Shown here: in pieces, positions 1-6,204 of the stretch
How positions within the stretch are numbered: position 1 is the stretch's first letter
Layout: each line of letters begins with the position of its first letter
Origin: Thermoplasmata archaeon
GTDB taxonomy: Archaea; Thermoplasmatota; Thermoplasmata; Thermoplasmatales; Thermoplasmataceae
DNA: 7,226 nt
NCBI GenBank assembly: GCA_021793945.1
Contig: JAJYRT010000093.1
Location: forward strand, 1-7,226
Direction: 5' to 3'
The notes under the pieces: model-generated
The model's input: the letters and a program-made list of their open reading frames with translations, nothing else
The model's database searches: none
Told to the model about the DNA's origin: nothing
Translations under genes and position numbers: made by a program

Positions 1-180
1 CCTGTATCTTCAGGGTGAATTTCTCAGGCACCAATGTCTCCCTTCCGGTGTATATCCATGGCACTGAATACCTATTGCCATTCCATGAGACATAGCAGTC
101 CCGTGATACCTTGTGCGTTTCTTCTTTTGTACTTCCCGGTGAACTCCTTTATTTTCCCCCTGTACGGATCGAGCTTGGAG
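1..180 (-). pseudogene. Decayed IS21-family transposase (IstA-like) remnant, core deleted, running off the left edge
   Basis: Two short pieces of an IS21-type transposase can be read on the minus strand in different frames. At about 180-141 the frame gives GKRGSKLDPYRGKIKEF. This resembles the segment after the N-terminal helix-turn-helix of IstA proteins, which typically carries a K-L-D-P-Y motif. From about 127 to the edge another frame, open from 148 to 2, gives KVSRDCYVSWNGNRYSVPW followed by IYTGRETLV. This matches the C-terminal beta-barrel domain of the family, whose usual pattern is V-S-x-x-G-N-x-Y-S-V-P-W-x-Y-x-G-R. Only about 15 bases separate the pieces, so the roughly 250-residue DDE catalytic core is absent and a frame change is present. 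No intact start, terminal inverted repeat or IstB helper gene is visible. The assignment rests on remembered family motifs, not a search. The C-terminal piece is the stronger match. Confidence 0.55.
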
Positions 181-311
181 CCTCTCTTCCCGCTCTGATG
201 CTCCAAACCTGCGGAAGGACGGGACGGTAGTGGACATATCGCAATTCCTGATGAAAAGGCTTGAAACAGGTGCAGTGCCCAAATCTTCATCATAGGGAGA
301 AAAACGTGATG

Positions 312-319
312 GTTTATTA
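312..319 (+). promoter_or_regulatory. Candidate TATA box for the MFS transporter gene
   Basis: TTTATTAC-like AT-rich element about 20 nt before the ATG at 336 and 29 nt before the in-frame ATG at 345. No purine-rich ribosome binding site precedes either codon, so a leaderless transcript is likely. The match to an archaeal TATA consensus is only moderate. Confidence 0.35.
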
Positions 320-335
320 CAGATGACCTACTACG

Positions 336-1613
336 ATGCCTTGTATGCATGCCAGTGAGAACCTTCCGGCAGAACAGACTTCCCCATACAGGTGGGTTAT
401 GGCCCTTGTCGCCGGAATACTTATGACAACCAGCTTCATATCGCTCACTGCTTTCAGCATAGTTTCATCCTCAATCGCGCAGACCATAGGAGTCGGAAAG
501 GGTACAGTCGATGCGTATGGTGTGGATGCGTTTTCAATAGGGCTCTTTGTTGCGTTTTTCCTCGGGCACGGAGGGCTGTTTGATGCGAGAATCAGGACTG
601 GAGTCTTGGTCGCACAGATATTTCTCATAGTCCCGCAATTCATTATTCCCGTGGCTGGCAGCCTTGAGTTTCTGGTGGCCCTTAGATTTTTCCAGGGACT
701 CATGATAATGATGCTGGCCCTCTTCTCCATACAGCTGTCTGGATGGTTCCGTCCGTCTGAAAGGGCCAGGTCTCTTGCATTTACGCTTGGAGCTATAACG
801 CTGGGGAGTGCAGCAGGAGGGATACTTTCCGGACTGTTAAGCTCAATGAGCTGGCAGGATGCGTATTACGTCACGGGATTTGTCATGCTTGCAGGCGCAA
901 TCATCTATTTTGTCTTTGCAAGGGATTCAAAGACACAGTCCGAATCCATGACGAGAGCAAAGAGATCGAGGCACCAGGGTGCATGGAAGAACCCAATGAC
1001 ATGGATAATGGGAGTTGTTCAGATTCCGGTGACCTGGACTCTCTTCAGCATAGGGGGTTTTCTGCCAGCTTTTTCTGAACACCTTGGATATAGCGGCCCT
1101 GAAACTACGGATCTTGTCATTGTATGGGGAATAACCGGATTCATAGCAGCTTTTATCGGTTCAATTATCGGGGATCGCTGGTCCGCTAAAGGCAGGACCA
1201 ACCGGGACATCTTCATTTCCCGCTTGAAGATAATGGCAGTCGCTGACGCCATGATGGGTGCCGGCGCACTTCTCATGATACTGATAGGAGATGTGTCATA
1301 TTACTACCTCGTCCTTGCAGTCATGATAAATGCGTTCCTCATGATGCTCCCGCCGAATTACTGGGCATCCACCGGAAGCGTCTTTCCGCTGGCCATAATG
1401 GGATCGGCCGCCTTTGGCATGGGGCTGATATCCAATTCGGCAGATGCCATCGGTCCTCTTGTATCATCGGTTCTGGTTCCCGATTTTGGCTGGAATGGCG
1501 TCTTCCTCATAATGGTAGTCCTGGCCTTCATCAGCGTAGGGATAAATGTTGCAGTGTCCAGGATGAACCTGCCCCTTGCTCCTGACTCCCAGGACCCCGA
1601 GTTGATCAGCTGA
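336..1613 (+). CDS. Major facilitator superfamily (MFS) transporter
   Basis: A 425-residue polytopic membrane protein of normal length for a 12-TM MFS carrier, which would move a small solute across the cytoplasmic membrane by uniport, symport or antiport. The loop at residues 79-89 (GGLFDARIRTG) fits the MFS motif A between helices 2 and 3. It has a second-half counterpart at 275-290 (GSIIGDRWSAKGRTNR), reflecting the internal duplication of the fold. RFFQG at 117-121 and GWFRPSERARS at 136-146 are also typical. A basic hydrophilic loop at about 196-220 separates the two six-helix halves. The substrate cannot be deduced. The gene stands alone between a transposase remnant and the Mrp gene. 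ATG at 345 (residue 4) is an equally possible start, and its spacing to the TATA-like element is slightly better. The cytoplasmic C-terminal tail is short and acidic. Confidence 0.9.
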   Translation: MPCMHASENLPAEQTSPYRWVMALVAGILMTTSFISLTAFSIVSSSIAQTIGVGKGTVDAYGVDAFSIGLFVAFFLGHGGLFDARIRTGVLVAQIFLIVPQFIIPVAGSLEFLVALRFFQGLMIMMLALFSIQLSGWFRPSERARSLAFTLGAITLGSAAGGILSGLLSSMSWQDAYYVTGFVMLAGAIIYFVFARDSKTQSESMTRAKRSRHQGAWKNPMTWIMGVVQIPVTWTLFSIGGFLPAFSEHLGYSGPETTDLVIVWGITGFIAAFIGSIIGDRWSAKGRTNRDIFISRLKIMAVADAMMGAGALLMILIGDVSYYYLVLAVMINAFLMMLPPNYWASTGSVFPLAIMGSAAFGMGLISNSADAIGPLVSSVLVPDFGWNGVFLIMVVLAFISVGINVAVSRMNLPLAPDSQDPELIS

Positions 1614-1655
1614 TTTCCCGAATGAATTGCATCGGACGCCAAGAATGCCCTGAAA

Positions 1656-1664
1656 GATAAAATA
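1656..1664 (+). promoter_or_regulatory. Candidate TATA box for the Mrp/ApbC ATPase gene
   Basis: GATAAAATA is centred about 25 nt upstream of the ATG at 1685. That spacing would place the transcription start at or next to the start codon (leaderless). No Shine-Dalgarno sequence is present. Confidence 0.5.
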
Positions 1665-1684
1665 CGGACGCACAATTACGGTCT

Positions 1685-2521
1685 ATGCCATCCGGTACGA
1701 TTAAGGTAAACAAGCCTCCACCAATGCCGATTGTTGGTCCGCCGCCAAAGTCCACAAAATACAAGGGCGTAAAGCACACCATTATGGTGATGAGCGGAAA
1801 GGGAGGTGTGGGGAAGTCAACTGTAGCGGTAAATCTTGCAGTCACCCTTGCACAGCAGGGGCTGAAGGTTGGCGTGATCGATGCTGATATCAACGGTCCG
1901 GACGATCCAAAGATGTTGGGAGTGGACAAGGAAAAGGTATACGCAGACGAGAGCGGTATTTCTCCAGTTGACACAAAATACGGTGTCAAAGTTATATCCA
2001 TGGGGTTCCTCCTTCCAACAGAAGAAACTGCCGTGGTTTGGAGAGGCGCCCTGAGACATAAGGCAATACAGCAGTTCATAGAGGATGTTGTATGGAAAGA
2101 CATGGATTACGTGATACTCGATCTTCCTCCCGGAACGGGAGATGAAGCACTCAGCATATCACAGATTGTGCCTGAGGTTGAGGGTGTTGTCATTGTCATA
2201 ACGCCACAGGACGTGGCACTTCTTGATGCGAGGAAAGCCATCAATTTCGCAGATCAGATGAAGATTAAGGTGCTCGGCGTCATTGAGAACATGAGCGGAT
2301 TTGTCTGCCCCCACTGCGGTGAGATAAGTTATATCTTCAAGACTGGCGGGGGAGAGAAGGCCGCAAAGGACCACAATGTACCATTCCTGGGGCGTATACC
2401 GCTTTCACAGGATGTGGTGGAAACTGCGGACGAAGGGGTGCCCATAGTAACCAGGAACGAGAAGATGAAAGAGATATTCAGCGAGATAACAGCCAAGATT
2501 ACGCGGAAAGCCTCTGTGTAA
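1685..2521 (+). CDS. mrp: Mrp/NBP35-ApbC family P-loop ATPase, iron-sulfur cluster carrier
   Basis: A 278-residue cytosolic ATPase of the Mrp/ApbC (MinD/SIMIBI) family. Family members are dimers that bind a labile 4Fe-4S cluster and hand it to apoproteins. The deviant Walker A is SGKGGVGKST at residues 37-46, with the signature lysine near its start. DADINGPDDPKMLG at 66-79 is the switch I region, VWRGALRHKAIQQF at 118-131 is a family signature, and DLPPGTGDE at 146-154 is the Walker B/switch II region. CPHC at 208-211 supplies the two cysteines that bridge the cluster between subunits. The first 30 residues are short and proline-rich. They carry neither the N-terminal DUF59/MIP18 domain of many bacterial Mrp proteins nor the four-cysteine ferredoxin-like motif of eukaryotic Nbp35, so this is the compact archaeal form. 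The most common family sequence in switch I is GPSxPKMLG; GPDDPKMLG here is a variant. The gene appears monocistronic. Confidence 0.95.
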   Translation: MPSGTIKVNKPPPMPIVGPPPKSTKYKGVKHTIMVMSGKGGVGKSTVAVNLAVTLAQQGLKVGVIDADINGPDDPKMLGVDKEKVYADESGISPVDTKYGVKVISMGFLLPTEETAVVWRGALRHKAIQQFIEDVVWKDMDYVILDLPPGTGDEALSISQIVPEVEGVVIVITPQDVALLDARKAINFADQMKIKVLGVIENMSGFVCPHCGEISYIFKTGGGEKAAKDHNVPFLGRIPLSQDVVETADEGVPIVTRNEKMKEIFSEITAKITRKASV

Positions 2522-2669
2522 GCTGCTTGTCACTTTCCGTCGCCTCGCCTGACCACGTTCGTGCAATGCATCCGTGGCAATGCCTTGGTTGATCCGACTC
2601 GCATGTATCCTCAGCGTTGTGACTTATCATACACTTCGGGTCTGAATATATGAAACAATTTAGCCCAGG

Positions 2670-2684
2670 AATCCGGATCGGATT
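2670..2684. repeat. Short inverted repeat AATCCG-GAT-CGGATT upstream of a promoter
   Basis: Perfect 6-bp arms around a 3-nt centre. It ends 23 bp before the candidate TATA box of the four-TM protein gene, a place where an archaeal regulator could bind. Arms this short arise by chance about once per several kilobases, so an operator role is only a possibility. Confidence 0.3.
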
Positions 2685-2707
2685 ATCTGCTGCAGAAGGA
2701 CAATAAA

Positions 2708-2714
2708 TTTTATA
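2708..2714 (+). promoter_or_regulatory. Candidate TATA box for the four-TM protein gene
   Basis: TTTTATA lies in an AT-rich tract and is centred about 23 nt before the ATG at 2734, fitting leaderless initiation. The sequence between it and the ATG has no ribosome binding site. Confidence 0.5.
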
Positions 2715-2733
2715 GTCCAATGCATATCAAATC

Positions 2734-3240
2734 ATGAGCACCATCATTCAGCTTTCGATCCTTATCTCGGAGATCGTTCTCCTGGTACTCTGGTTCTCAT
2801 CATTCGCCATGTTCCCTCTTGTCATTTATCCATTCATGAAAACCGCAGATCCGAAAGTGCTGACCGCGACAGCCCCCCTCATAAGGAGGGAGGCTATTTA
2901 CATCAGGGCGATAGGGATCTCAACAACGGTCGCGTATTTTGTCCTGAGCATTTTTCCGGTATTCACGGTGCAGAACATCCTGGGTCACCTGCACAACTTC
3001 GGCTTCGACCTCATACTCGGGATCATGCTGGTCCTTTATGCGGTCATATCAGAAGGATTCATAATGAGGTATTCCGCGAAACTTTCCGTTGTTTCAAGCT
3101 ACAGGTCAAAGTCAGCTGACGGGGAGACATACGCACATGAGAAACTTGCCCAGTTTGTCATAGGAAAGGTCGCGCTTTTTGCTTCAGAGCTGACCCTTGT
3201 CCTCCTGGTAATACTGGTATTTTTTAGTGTATATTTGTGA
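2734..3240 (+). CDS. Four-TM integral membrane protein of unknown function
   Basis: A 168-residue protein with four predicted membrane helices at about residues 8-33, 57-79, 91-113 and 143-166. Helices 1 and 2 are joined by a polar loop containing a basic RR pair (51-52). Helix 3 is preceded by a GHLHNFG segment (84-90). A hydrophilic loop of about 25 residues, rich in serine and lysine, separates helices 3 and 4. There is no signal peptide, cysteine pair or catalytic motif. The four-helix layout, a W-x-x-x-F-x-x-x-P stretch in helix 1 and the histidines before helix 3 faintly recall small CopD/DUF2269-like membrane proteins, but I cannot claim that relationship. The gene has its own TATA-like element and no operon partner; the next start codon is 60 bp further on. 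It is probably real, given a normal start, the promoter and a coherent membrane topology. Confidence 0.8.
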   Translation: MSTIIQLSILISEIVLLVLWFSSFAMFPLVIYPFMKTADPKVLTATAPLIRREAIYIRAIGISTTVAYFVLSIFPVFTVQNILGHLHNFGFDLILGIMLVLYAVISEGFIMRYSAKLSVVSSYRSKSADGETYAHEKLAQFVIGKVALFASELTLVLLVILVFFSVYL

Positions 3241-3250
3241 CATGATGTCA
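3238..3250. repeat. Perfect palindrome TGACAT-G-ATGTCA between the four-TM gene and the kinase gene
   Basis: Perfect 6-bp arms flank one central base. The left arm overlaps the TGA stop of the four-TM protein gene. The right end lies 12 bp before the candidate TATA box of the kinase gene, so it could be an operator for a dimeric helix-turn-helix regulator. A chance origin cannot be excluded. Confidence 0.35.
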
Positions 3251-3262
3251 ATGCGTGATTAA

Positions 3263-3270
3263 TTGATATA
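3263..3270 (+). promoter_or_regulatory. Candidate TATA box for the kinase gene
   Basis: TTGATATA is centred about 34 nt before the ATG at 3301 and would give a leader of roughly 10 nt. A second AT-rich element, GTTATAC near 3279-3285, is too close to this ATG unless transcription starts inside the gene. The choice is uncertain. Confidence 0.3.
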
Positions 3271-3300
3271 CCACTTACGTTATACGCCATAGGCACTGGC

Positions 3301-4629
3301 ATGCCCTCAACAAATCAGAAAAAACAGGATACTGCTTCGGACCCTGAATTCACGGTCAACTACAAGGAAGACGTGGAGATGAACAAGCCCCAGGTAGTGT
3401 CCGTAAAGACAAGGGAGAACGTGAAGAAGGTTGAGATCGCAGTCCTCTACCCCAATGGACAGGCAAAGATGTACAGGAGCAGGATGAGGGACGGCGAGGG
3501 CAAGGTCGAGCTGACAGTCCCCATGCCCGGGAAGTTCCTTTCCTCCGTGGCAGTATACGGATCCGGCGGTATAAAGTTCCTGAAGGATTTCTCATTCACG
3601 GGAAGCAGGCCTGCAGAAAGCACTCTGGAACCTGGAACAAGGGCTAATTCTGAACTTGAGAGGATAAGGAACCGCTTGATCAAACTTCCTGATAACTTCC
3701 ATGCTGACACCGTGCGTGCCTGGCCCAATTCGACATCCTATGCACAGTCACTCCAGAATCTCGCATTCAGCATCTCCGATTCCTATTCCGACCTGAAGAA
3801 AGGTAAACTCGTCCGCAACCGGAACGTGAAGATACCGTCGTATATCTTCGGATCCGGAAATTTTGGAACGGTGTTCAAGATCACCTGCGATTCAGGGGAT
3901 TATGCCCTGAAGTGCTTCACGCGGGCTGCCTTCGACCTTGCGGAACGGTACTATTTCATTAGCAGCTATCTCTCAGGGATCAGCCTGCCTATGCTTGTGG
4001 GATTCAACTACCTGCCTTCCGCTGTCCGGATGATCAGCAAGCCCAGCCAGTACTATCCGGTGCTCAGGATGGACTGGATCGAAGGCACCAGCCTGAACTC
4101 CTACATTGAGAAGAACTACAACTCATCCATCCTGATGAAGAGGCTCGCCGATGAGTTCCTCAACACGATGATTACTCTGCATGAATATGGAATTGCCCAT
4201 GGGGATCTCTCCGGCGACAACATCCTTGTCAGTGACTCCGGAAAACTTACACTCATTGATTACGACGGGATGTACGTGCCGCCATTCAGTGGAAGAATTG
4301 CCCCTGAAAAGGGGCATGAGCATTTCCAGCACCCTGCAAGGGGAAACCATTATTCCGAAGACCTGGACAATTTCTCTGTCCTTGTCATATACCTCTCCCT
4401 GTACGGGATCTCTAGGAACCCTGAACTCTGGAAATACAACGATAACGACGGTGACAAGCTCATATTTTCTTCAGGTGACTTCCTGAACCATGAAGACTCC
4501 GCTGTTATCAGGGATCTGAAGTCCATCGGGGGCAGGACCAGGAAACTTGCGGGCTTACTGTCGCAGGCCGCGGGTATGGATCCACTGTGGAAGGGCATCG
4601 AACCAATACGTATCAGGGGTCTAAGGTAA
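3301..4629 (+). CDS. Serine/threonine protein kinase of the TerY-P triad, with extra N-terminal beta-rich region
   Basis: A 442-residue soluble protein kinase. The glycine loop GSGNFGTV is at residues 184-191 and the ATP-binding lysine is K204 in YALKCF. A likely helix-C glutamate is E215 in AERYYFISSYL, and the catalytic loop is HGDLSGDNILV at 300-310 (D302, N307). The metal-binding segment LIDYDGMYVPPF is at 318-329, with D320 in the DFG position. All key residues are present, so it should be active. The WP-x(4)-Y start of the conserved part (141-147), the DYDGM form, the QHPARGN stretch (343-349), LDNFSVLVIYLSL (355-367) and LW (376-377) match kinases found next to TerY-like vWA and PP2C genes in bacteria. 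Residues 30-100 are extra: strands of alternating hydrophobic residues suggest a beta-sandwich. I see no C-terminal zinc ribbon and no membrane segment. The 3' end overlaps the convergent phosphatase gene by 17 bp. An in-frame ATG at 3379 (residue 27) is an alternative start. Confidence 0.88.
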   Translation: MPSTNQKKQDTASDPEFTVNYKEDVEMNKPQVVSVKTRENVKKVEIAVLYPNGQAKMYRSRMRDGEGKVELTVPMPGKFLSSVAVYGSGGIKFLKDFSFTGSRPAESTLEPGTRANSELERIRNRLIKLPDNFHADTVRAWPNSTSYAQSLQNLAFSISDSYSDLKKGKLVRNRNVKIPSYIFGSGNFGTVFKITCDSGDYALKCFTRAAFDLAERYYFISSYLSGISLPMLVGFNYLPSAVRMISKPSQYYPVLRMDWIEGTSLNSYIEKNYNSSILMKRLADEFLNTMITLHEYGIAHGDLSGDNILVSDSGKLTLIDYDGMYVPPFSGRIAPEKGHEHFQHPARGNHYSEDLDNFSVLVIYLSLYGISRNPELWKYNDNDGDKLIFSSGDFLNHEDSAVIRDLKSIGGRTRKLAGLLSQAAGMDPLWKGIEPIRIRGLR

Positions 4630-5344
4630 TAATCACAAGGGTAACGTCATCATTCCTCATCTCCTTCCTTTTCCTAAGGAGATCAAAGTATGCACTGGGA
4701 TTCTCTGCATTAATGAGCGTTTCCCAGGAATCTTTCCTGTGCTCAAGCATCCACTTTGAAAGAGCATCAGTTGCCAGCATGAAAGTAGAACCCTCAGTAA
4801 AATTGAACGCAAATTTCTGCATCACAGGTTTCTTCCACTTGAATTCCCTGCTGAAAGGCGCACCATATCCGCTCCATATAAGCTGAGGGGTTGAATTGAA
4901 ATCCGAAGGTACATTGATGGGTACTGAATGTATCGCCCCATCATTCCTGATGATCAGGCAGGAGTCCCCGACTGCAGAAGCATGAGCGACGTATCCTCCT
5001 GGTGTTTTTTCAATCTCAACGCCAAGGAAAGTTGAGAAGGACCCCTTTATGGCTTTATTTTTCACGAATAGGCTGAGCTTCTTCCAGTTTATCCTGTCAT
5101 ACCATGCATTTCGCGCTGCCGTGATCAGCTGGTTCAGAACCTGCCCCGTGTCGTCATACAGCCTCCCCTCAATTCGTGCGAACTCGTCTACAAGAGAAGA
5201 TGCCCATACTCCCGAGAAAATAGAGTCACTGGCACCATCCGCAATGGCCATCCTTGAAAAACTCCCATTGCTGGAGAATGCATCCTCACACTCTTCGTCG
5301 CTGTTCCCTAGCTTGGGAAGGCGATAGGTCCTGACACTGATCAT
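4613..5344 (-). CDS. PP2C-type protein phosphatase of the TerY-P triad
   Basis: A 243-residue soluble metal-dependent serine/threonine phosphatase, close to the minimal PP2C domain length. Motifs appear in the expected order: ED at residues 20-21, IADGASDS at 34-41 (metal ligand D36, G37), GSFSTFLGV at 101-109 in place of the common G-x-T-x-x motif, AVGDSCLIIRNDG at 124-136, LATDALSKWML at 190-200 (metal ligand D193) and NDDVTLVII at 231-239 (metal ligand D232). The essential aspartates are all kept, so an active enzyme is expected. Its ATG overlaps the TGA of the vWA gene in an ATGA arrangement. No ribosome binding site is seen, so translation probably depends on re-initiation after the vWA gene. 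The natural partner is the convergent kinase, whose phosphorylation it would reverse; the substrate is unknown. Confidence 0.9.
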   Translation of the reverse strand: MISVRTYRLPKLGNSDEECEDAFSSNGSFSRMAIADGASDSIFSGVWASSLVDEFARIEGRLYDDTGQVLNQLITAARNAWYDRINWKKLSLFVKNKAIKGSFSTFLGVEIEKTPGGYVAHASAVGDSCLIIRNDGAIHSVPINVPSDFNSTPQLIWSGYGAPFSREFKWKKPVMQKFAFNFTEGSTFMLATDALSKWMLEHRKDSWETLINAENPSAYFDLLRKRKEMRNDDVTLVIITLDP

Positions 5345-6165
5345 TTCATCAGCGATGATACGGCTCTTGTACCGATGTCCAGCAGCTTAATCAGGTCCTC
5401 GAGCTGAGCGTTGAAGACATATCCCCGGGCGCCCTGCGATACGTTCTCGTACTCCTCCTTTGCAATTGCGATCATTTCTTCGGGAAGCTCGGAAGACATG
5501 GAGAACATCATCTTTGCATACCTGTCCTCGGGCAGCTGATGCTCAGCGTAAGGGAATGAGACCGGGTGTACCTTGCTCTCCGACAGGTGGCAGTTCCACA
5601 CGAGCGCGTTTCCGTCTGAGGTGGAGAGCCCCTGGAGCGTGGCCAGTGATGTTAATGGGTCACCATCCGTTGACTCACCGTCTGTAATATTGATCACGAT
5701 GGGAGGGAATGATTCCCTGTGATTCTCTACCCACGACTTCACCCATGAGATTGCCAACTGTATAGCCTGCACCATTGGAGTGTCGCTTGCCGCAACCGGC
5801 TCGAACCATATGGGGAACTCGTAGTCAACCTCCTGATCGTCTATGACCTGTTTCTGGTTTTCTGTCCTCAGTATCCTTCCTTCCATGTCAGTGATTGGGA
5901 CTATGGTAGCCCCGGACAGAAGAGAAGCCGCCTGGCCCCTCTTGAAGCCGTACCCGATGATTCCTATATCGAAATAATGCCTGACGCCTTCGGATTTCGT
6001 GCACCTGTTTATTATCTCCGCAATCTGCCTGTTAATTGCATCTGCCGCTTCCACGGCCTTTGACCTGCTGCTGCCTCCTATCCTGTGGCTCATGGACCTC
6101 GACTGGTCCACCATGAAAATGAAGAGGCCGGGATTGTTTCTGCTGATTTCAGATGAGTAACTCAT
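5341..6165 (-). CDS. TerY-like von Willebrand factor A domain protein with intact MIDAS
   Basis: A 274-residue cytosolic vWA protein, essentially a single domain. With ATG 6165 as residue 1, the metal-ion-dependent adhesion site is complete: DQSRSM at 20-25 (D-x-S-x-S), T129 in SDTPM and D162 in ITDGES. The N-terminus, MSYSSEISRNNPGLFIFMVD, matches the conserved opening of TerY-like proteins encoded beside PP2C and kinase genes. The frame extends upstream to a TTG at 6183, but ATG 6165 is preferred. It gives the family-like N-terminus and lies 27 nt downstream of a good TATA box, which would be only 9 nt from the TTG. The protein probably acts as a metal-dependent binding partner that brings targets to the kinase and phosphatase; this role is inferred from the family. 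It is translationally coupled to the phosphatase gene. Confidence 0.9.
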   Translation of the reverse strand: MSYSSEISRNNPGLFIFMVDQSRSMSHRIGGSSRSKAVEAADAINRQIAEIINRCTKSEGVRHYFDIGIIGYGFKRGQAASLLSGATIVPITDMEGRILRTENQKQVIDDQEVDYEFPIWFEPVAASDTPMVQAIQLAISWVKSWVENHRESFPPIVINITDGESTDGDPLTSLATLQGLSTSDGNALVWNCHLSESKVHPVSFPYAEHQLPEDRYAKMMFSMSSELPEEMIAIAKEEYENVSQGARGYVFNAQLEDLIKLLDIGTRAVSSLMK

Positions 6166-6187
6166 GGTTTCCACAACCGTCAATGAA

Positions 6188-6196
6188 TTTATAATT
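6188..6196 (-). promoter_or_regulatory. TATA box for the vWA-phosphatase operon
   Basis: On the minus strand this reads AATTATAAA, centred 27 nt upstream of ATG 6165, the ideal distance for a leaderless archaeal transcript. It sits in the 39-nt gap after the stop codon of the membrane protein gene, so the vWA and phosphatase genes probably have their own promoter even though they follow that gene on the same strand. Confidence 0.6.
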
Positions 6197-6204
6197 CTAT
6201 TGGT

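Larger units (their letters stand above)
2522..2733. other. Intergenic region with no recognisable gene
   Basis: This 212-base gap follows the Mrp stop codon. I see no tRNA-like cloverleaf, no poly-T terminator tract and no supported small gene. A minus-strand open frame of about 73 codons crosses it but begins with TTG and resembles nothing I know. The last 65 bases hold an inverted repeat (2670-2684) and the TATA-like box of the next gene. Confidence 0.5.

Noticed and set aside
10..350. Two minus-strand open frames (10-282 and 72-350) that could be called small hypothetical genes
   Set aside because: Transposase-like residues switch between frames, so these are read-throughs of a decayed IS21-type gene, and the 72-350 frame runs into the start of the MFS gene.
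1606..2103. 165-codon minus-strand open frame opposite the Mrp gene
   Set aside because: It lies antisense to a fully supported Mrp ATPase. Its sequence has no recognisable motif, and the mirror frame of a codon-biased gene often stays open.
2499..2720. 73-codon minus-strand frame with several cysteines in the 212-base gap
   Set aside because: It starts with TTG, overlaps the Mrp 3' end and the promoter of the next gene, has no promoter of its own that I can see, and its cysteine spacing fits no zinc motif I recognise.
2522..2733. Possible tRNA or structured RNA in the gap after the Mrp gene
   Set aside because: I could not find acceptor and T-arm pairing or a conserved GTTC-A loop in the right layout; only one short 6-bp hairpin is present.
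4181..4886. Plus-strand open frames at 4181-4486 and 4587-4886
   Set aside because: The first is a shifted frame inside the kinase gene and the second is mostly antisense to the phosphatase. Both overlap genes with complete catalytic motifs and show no coherent domain.
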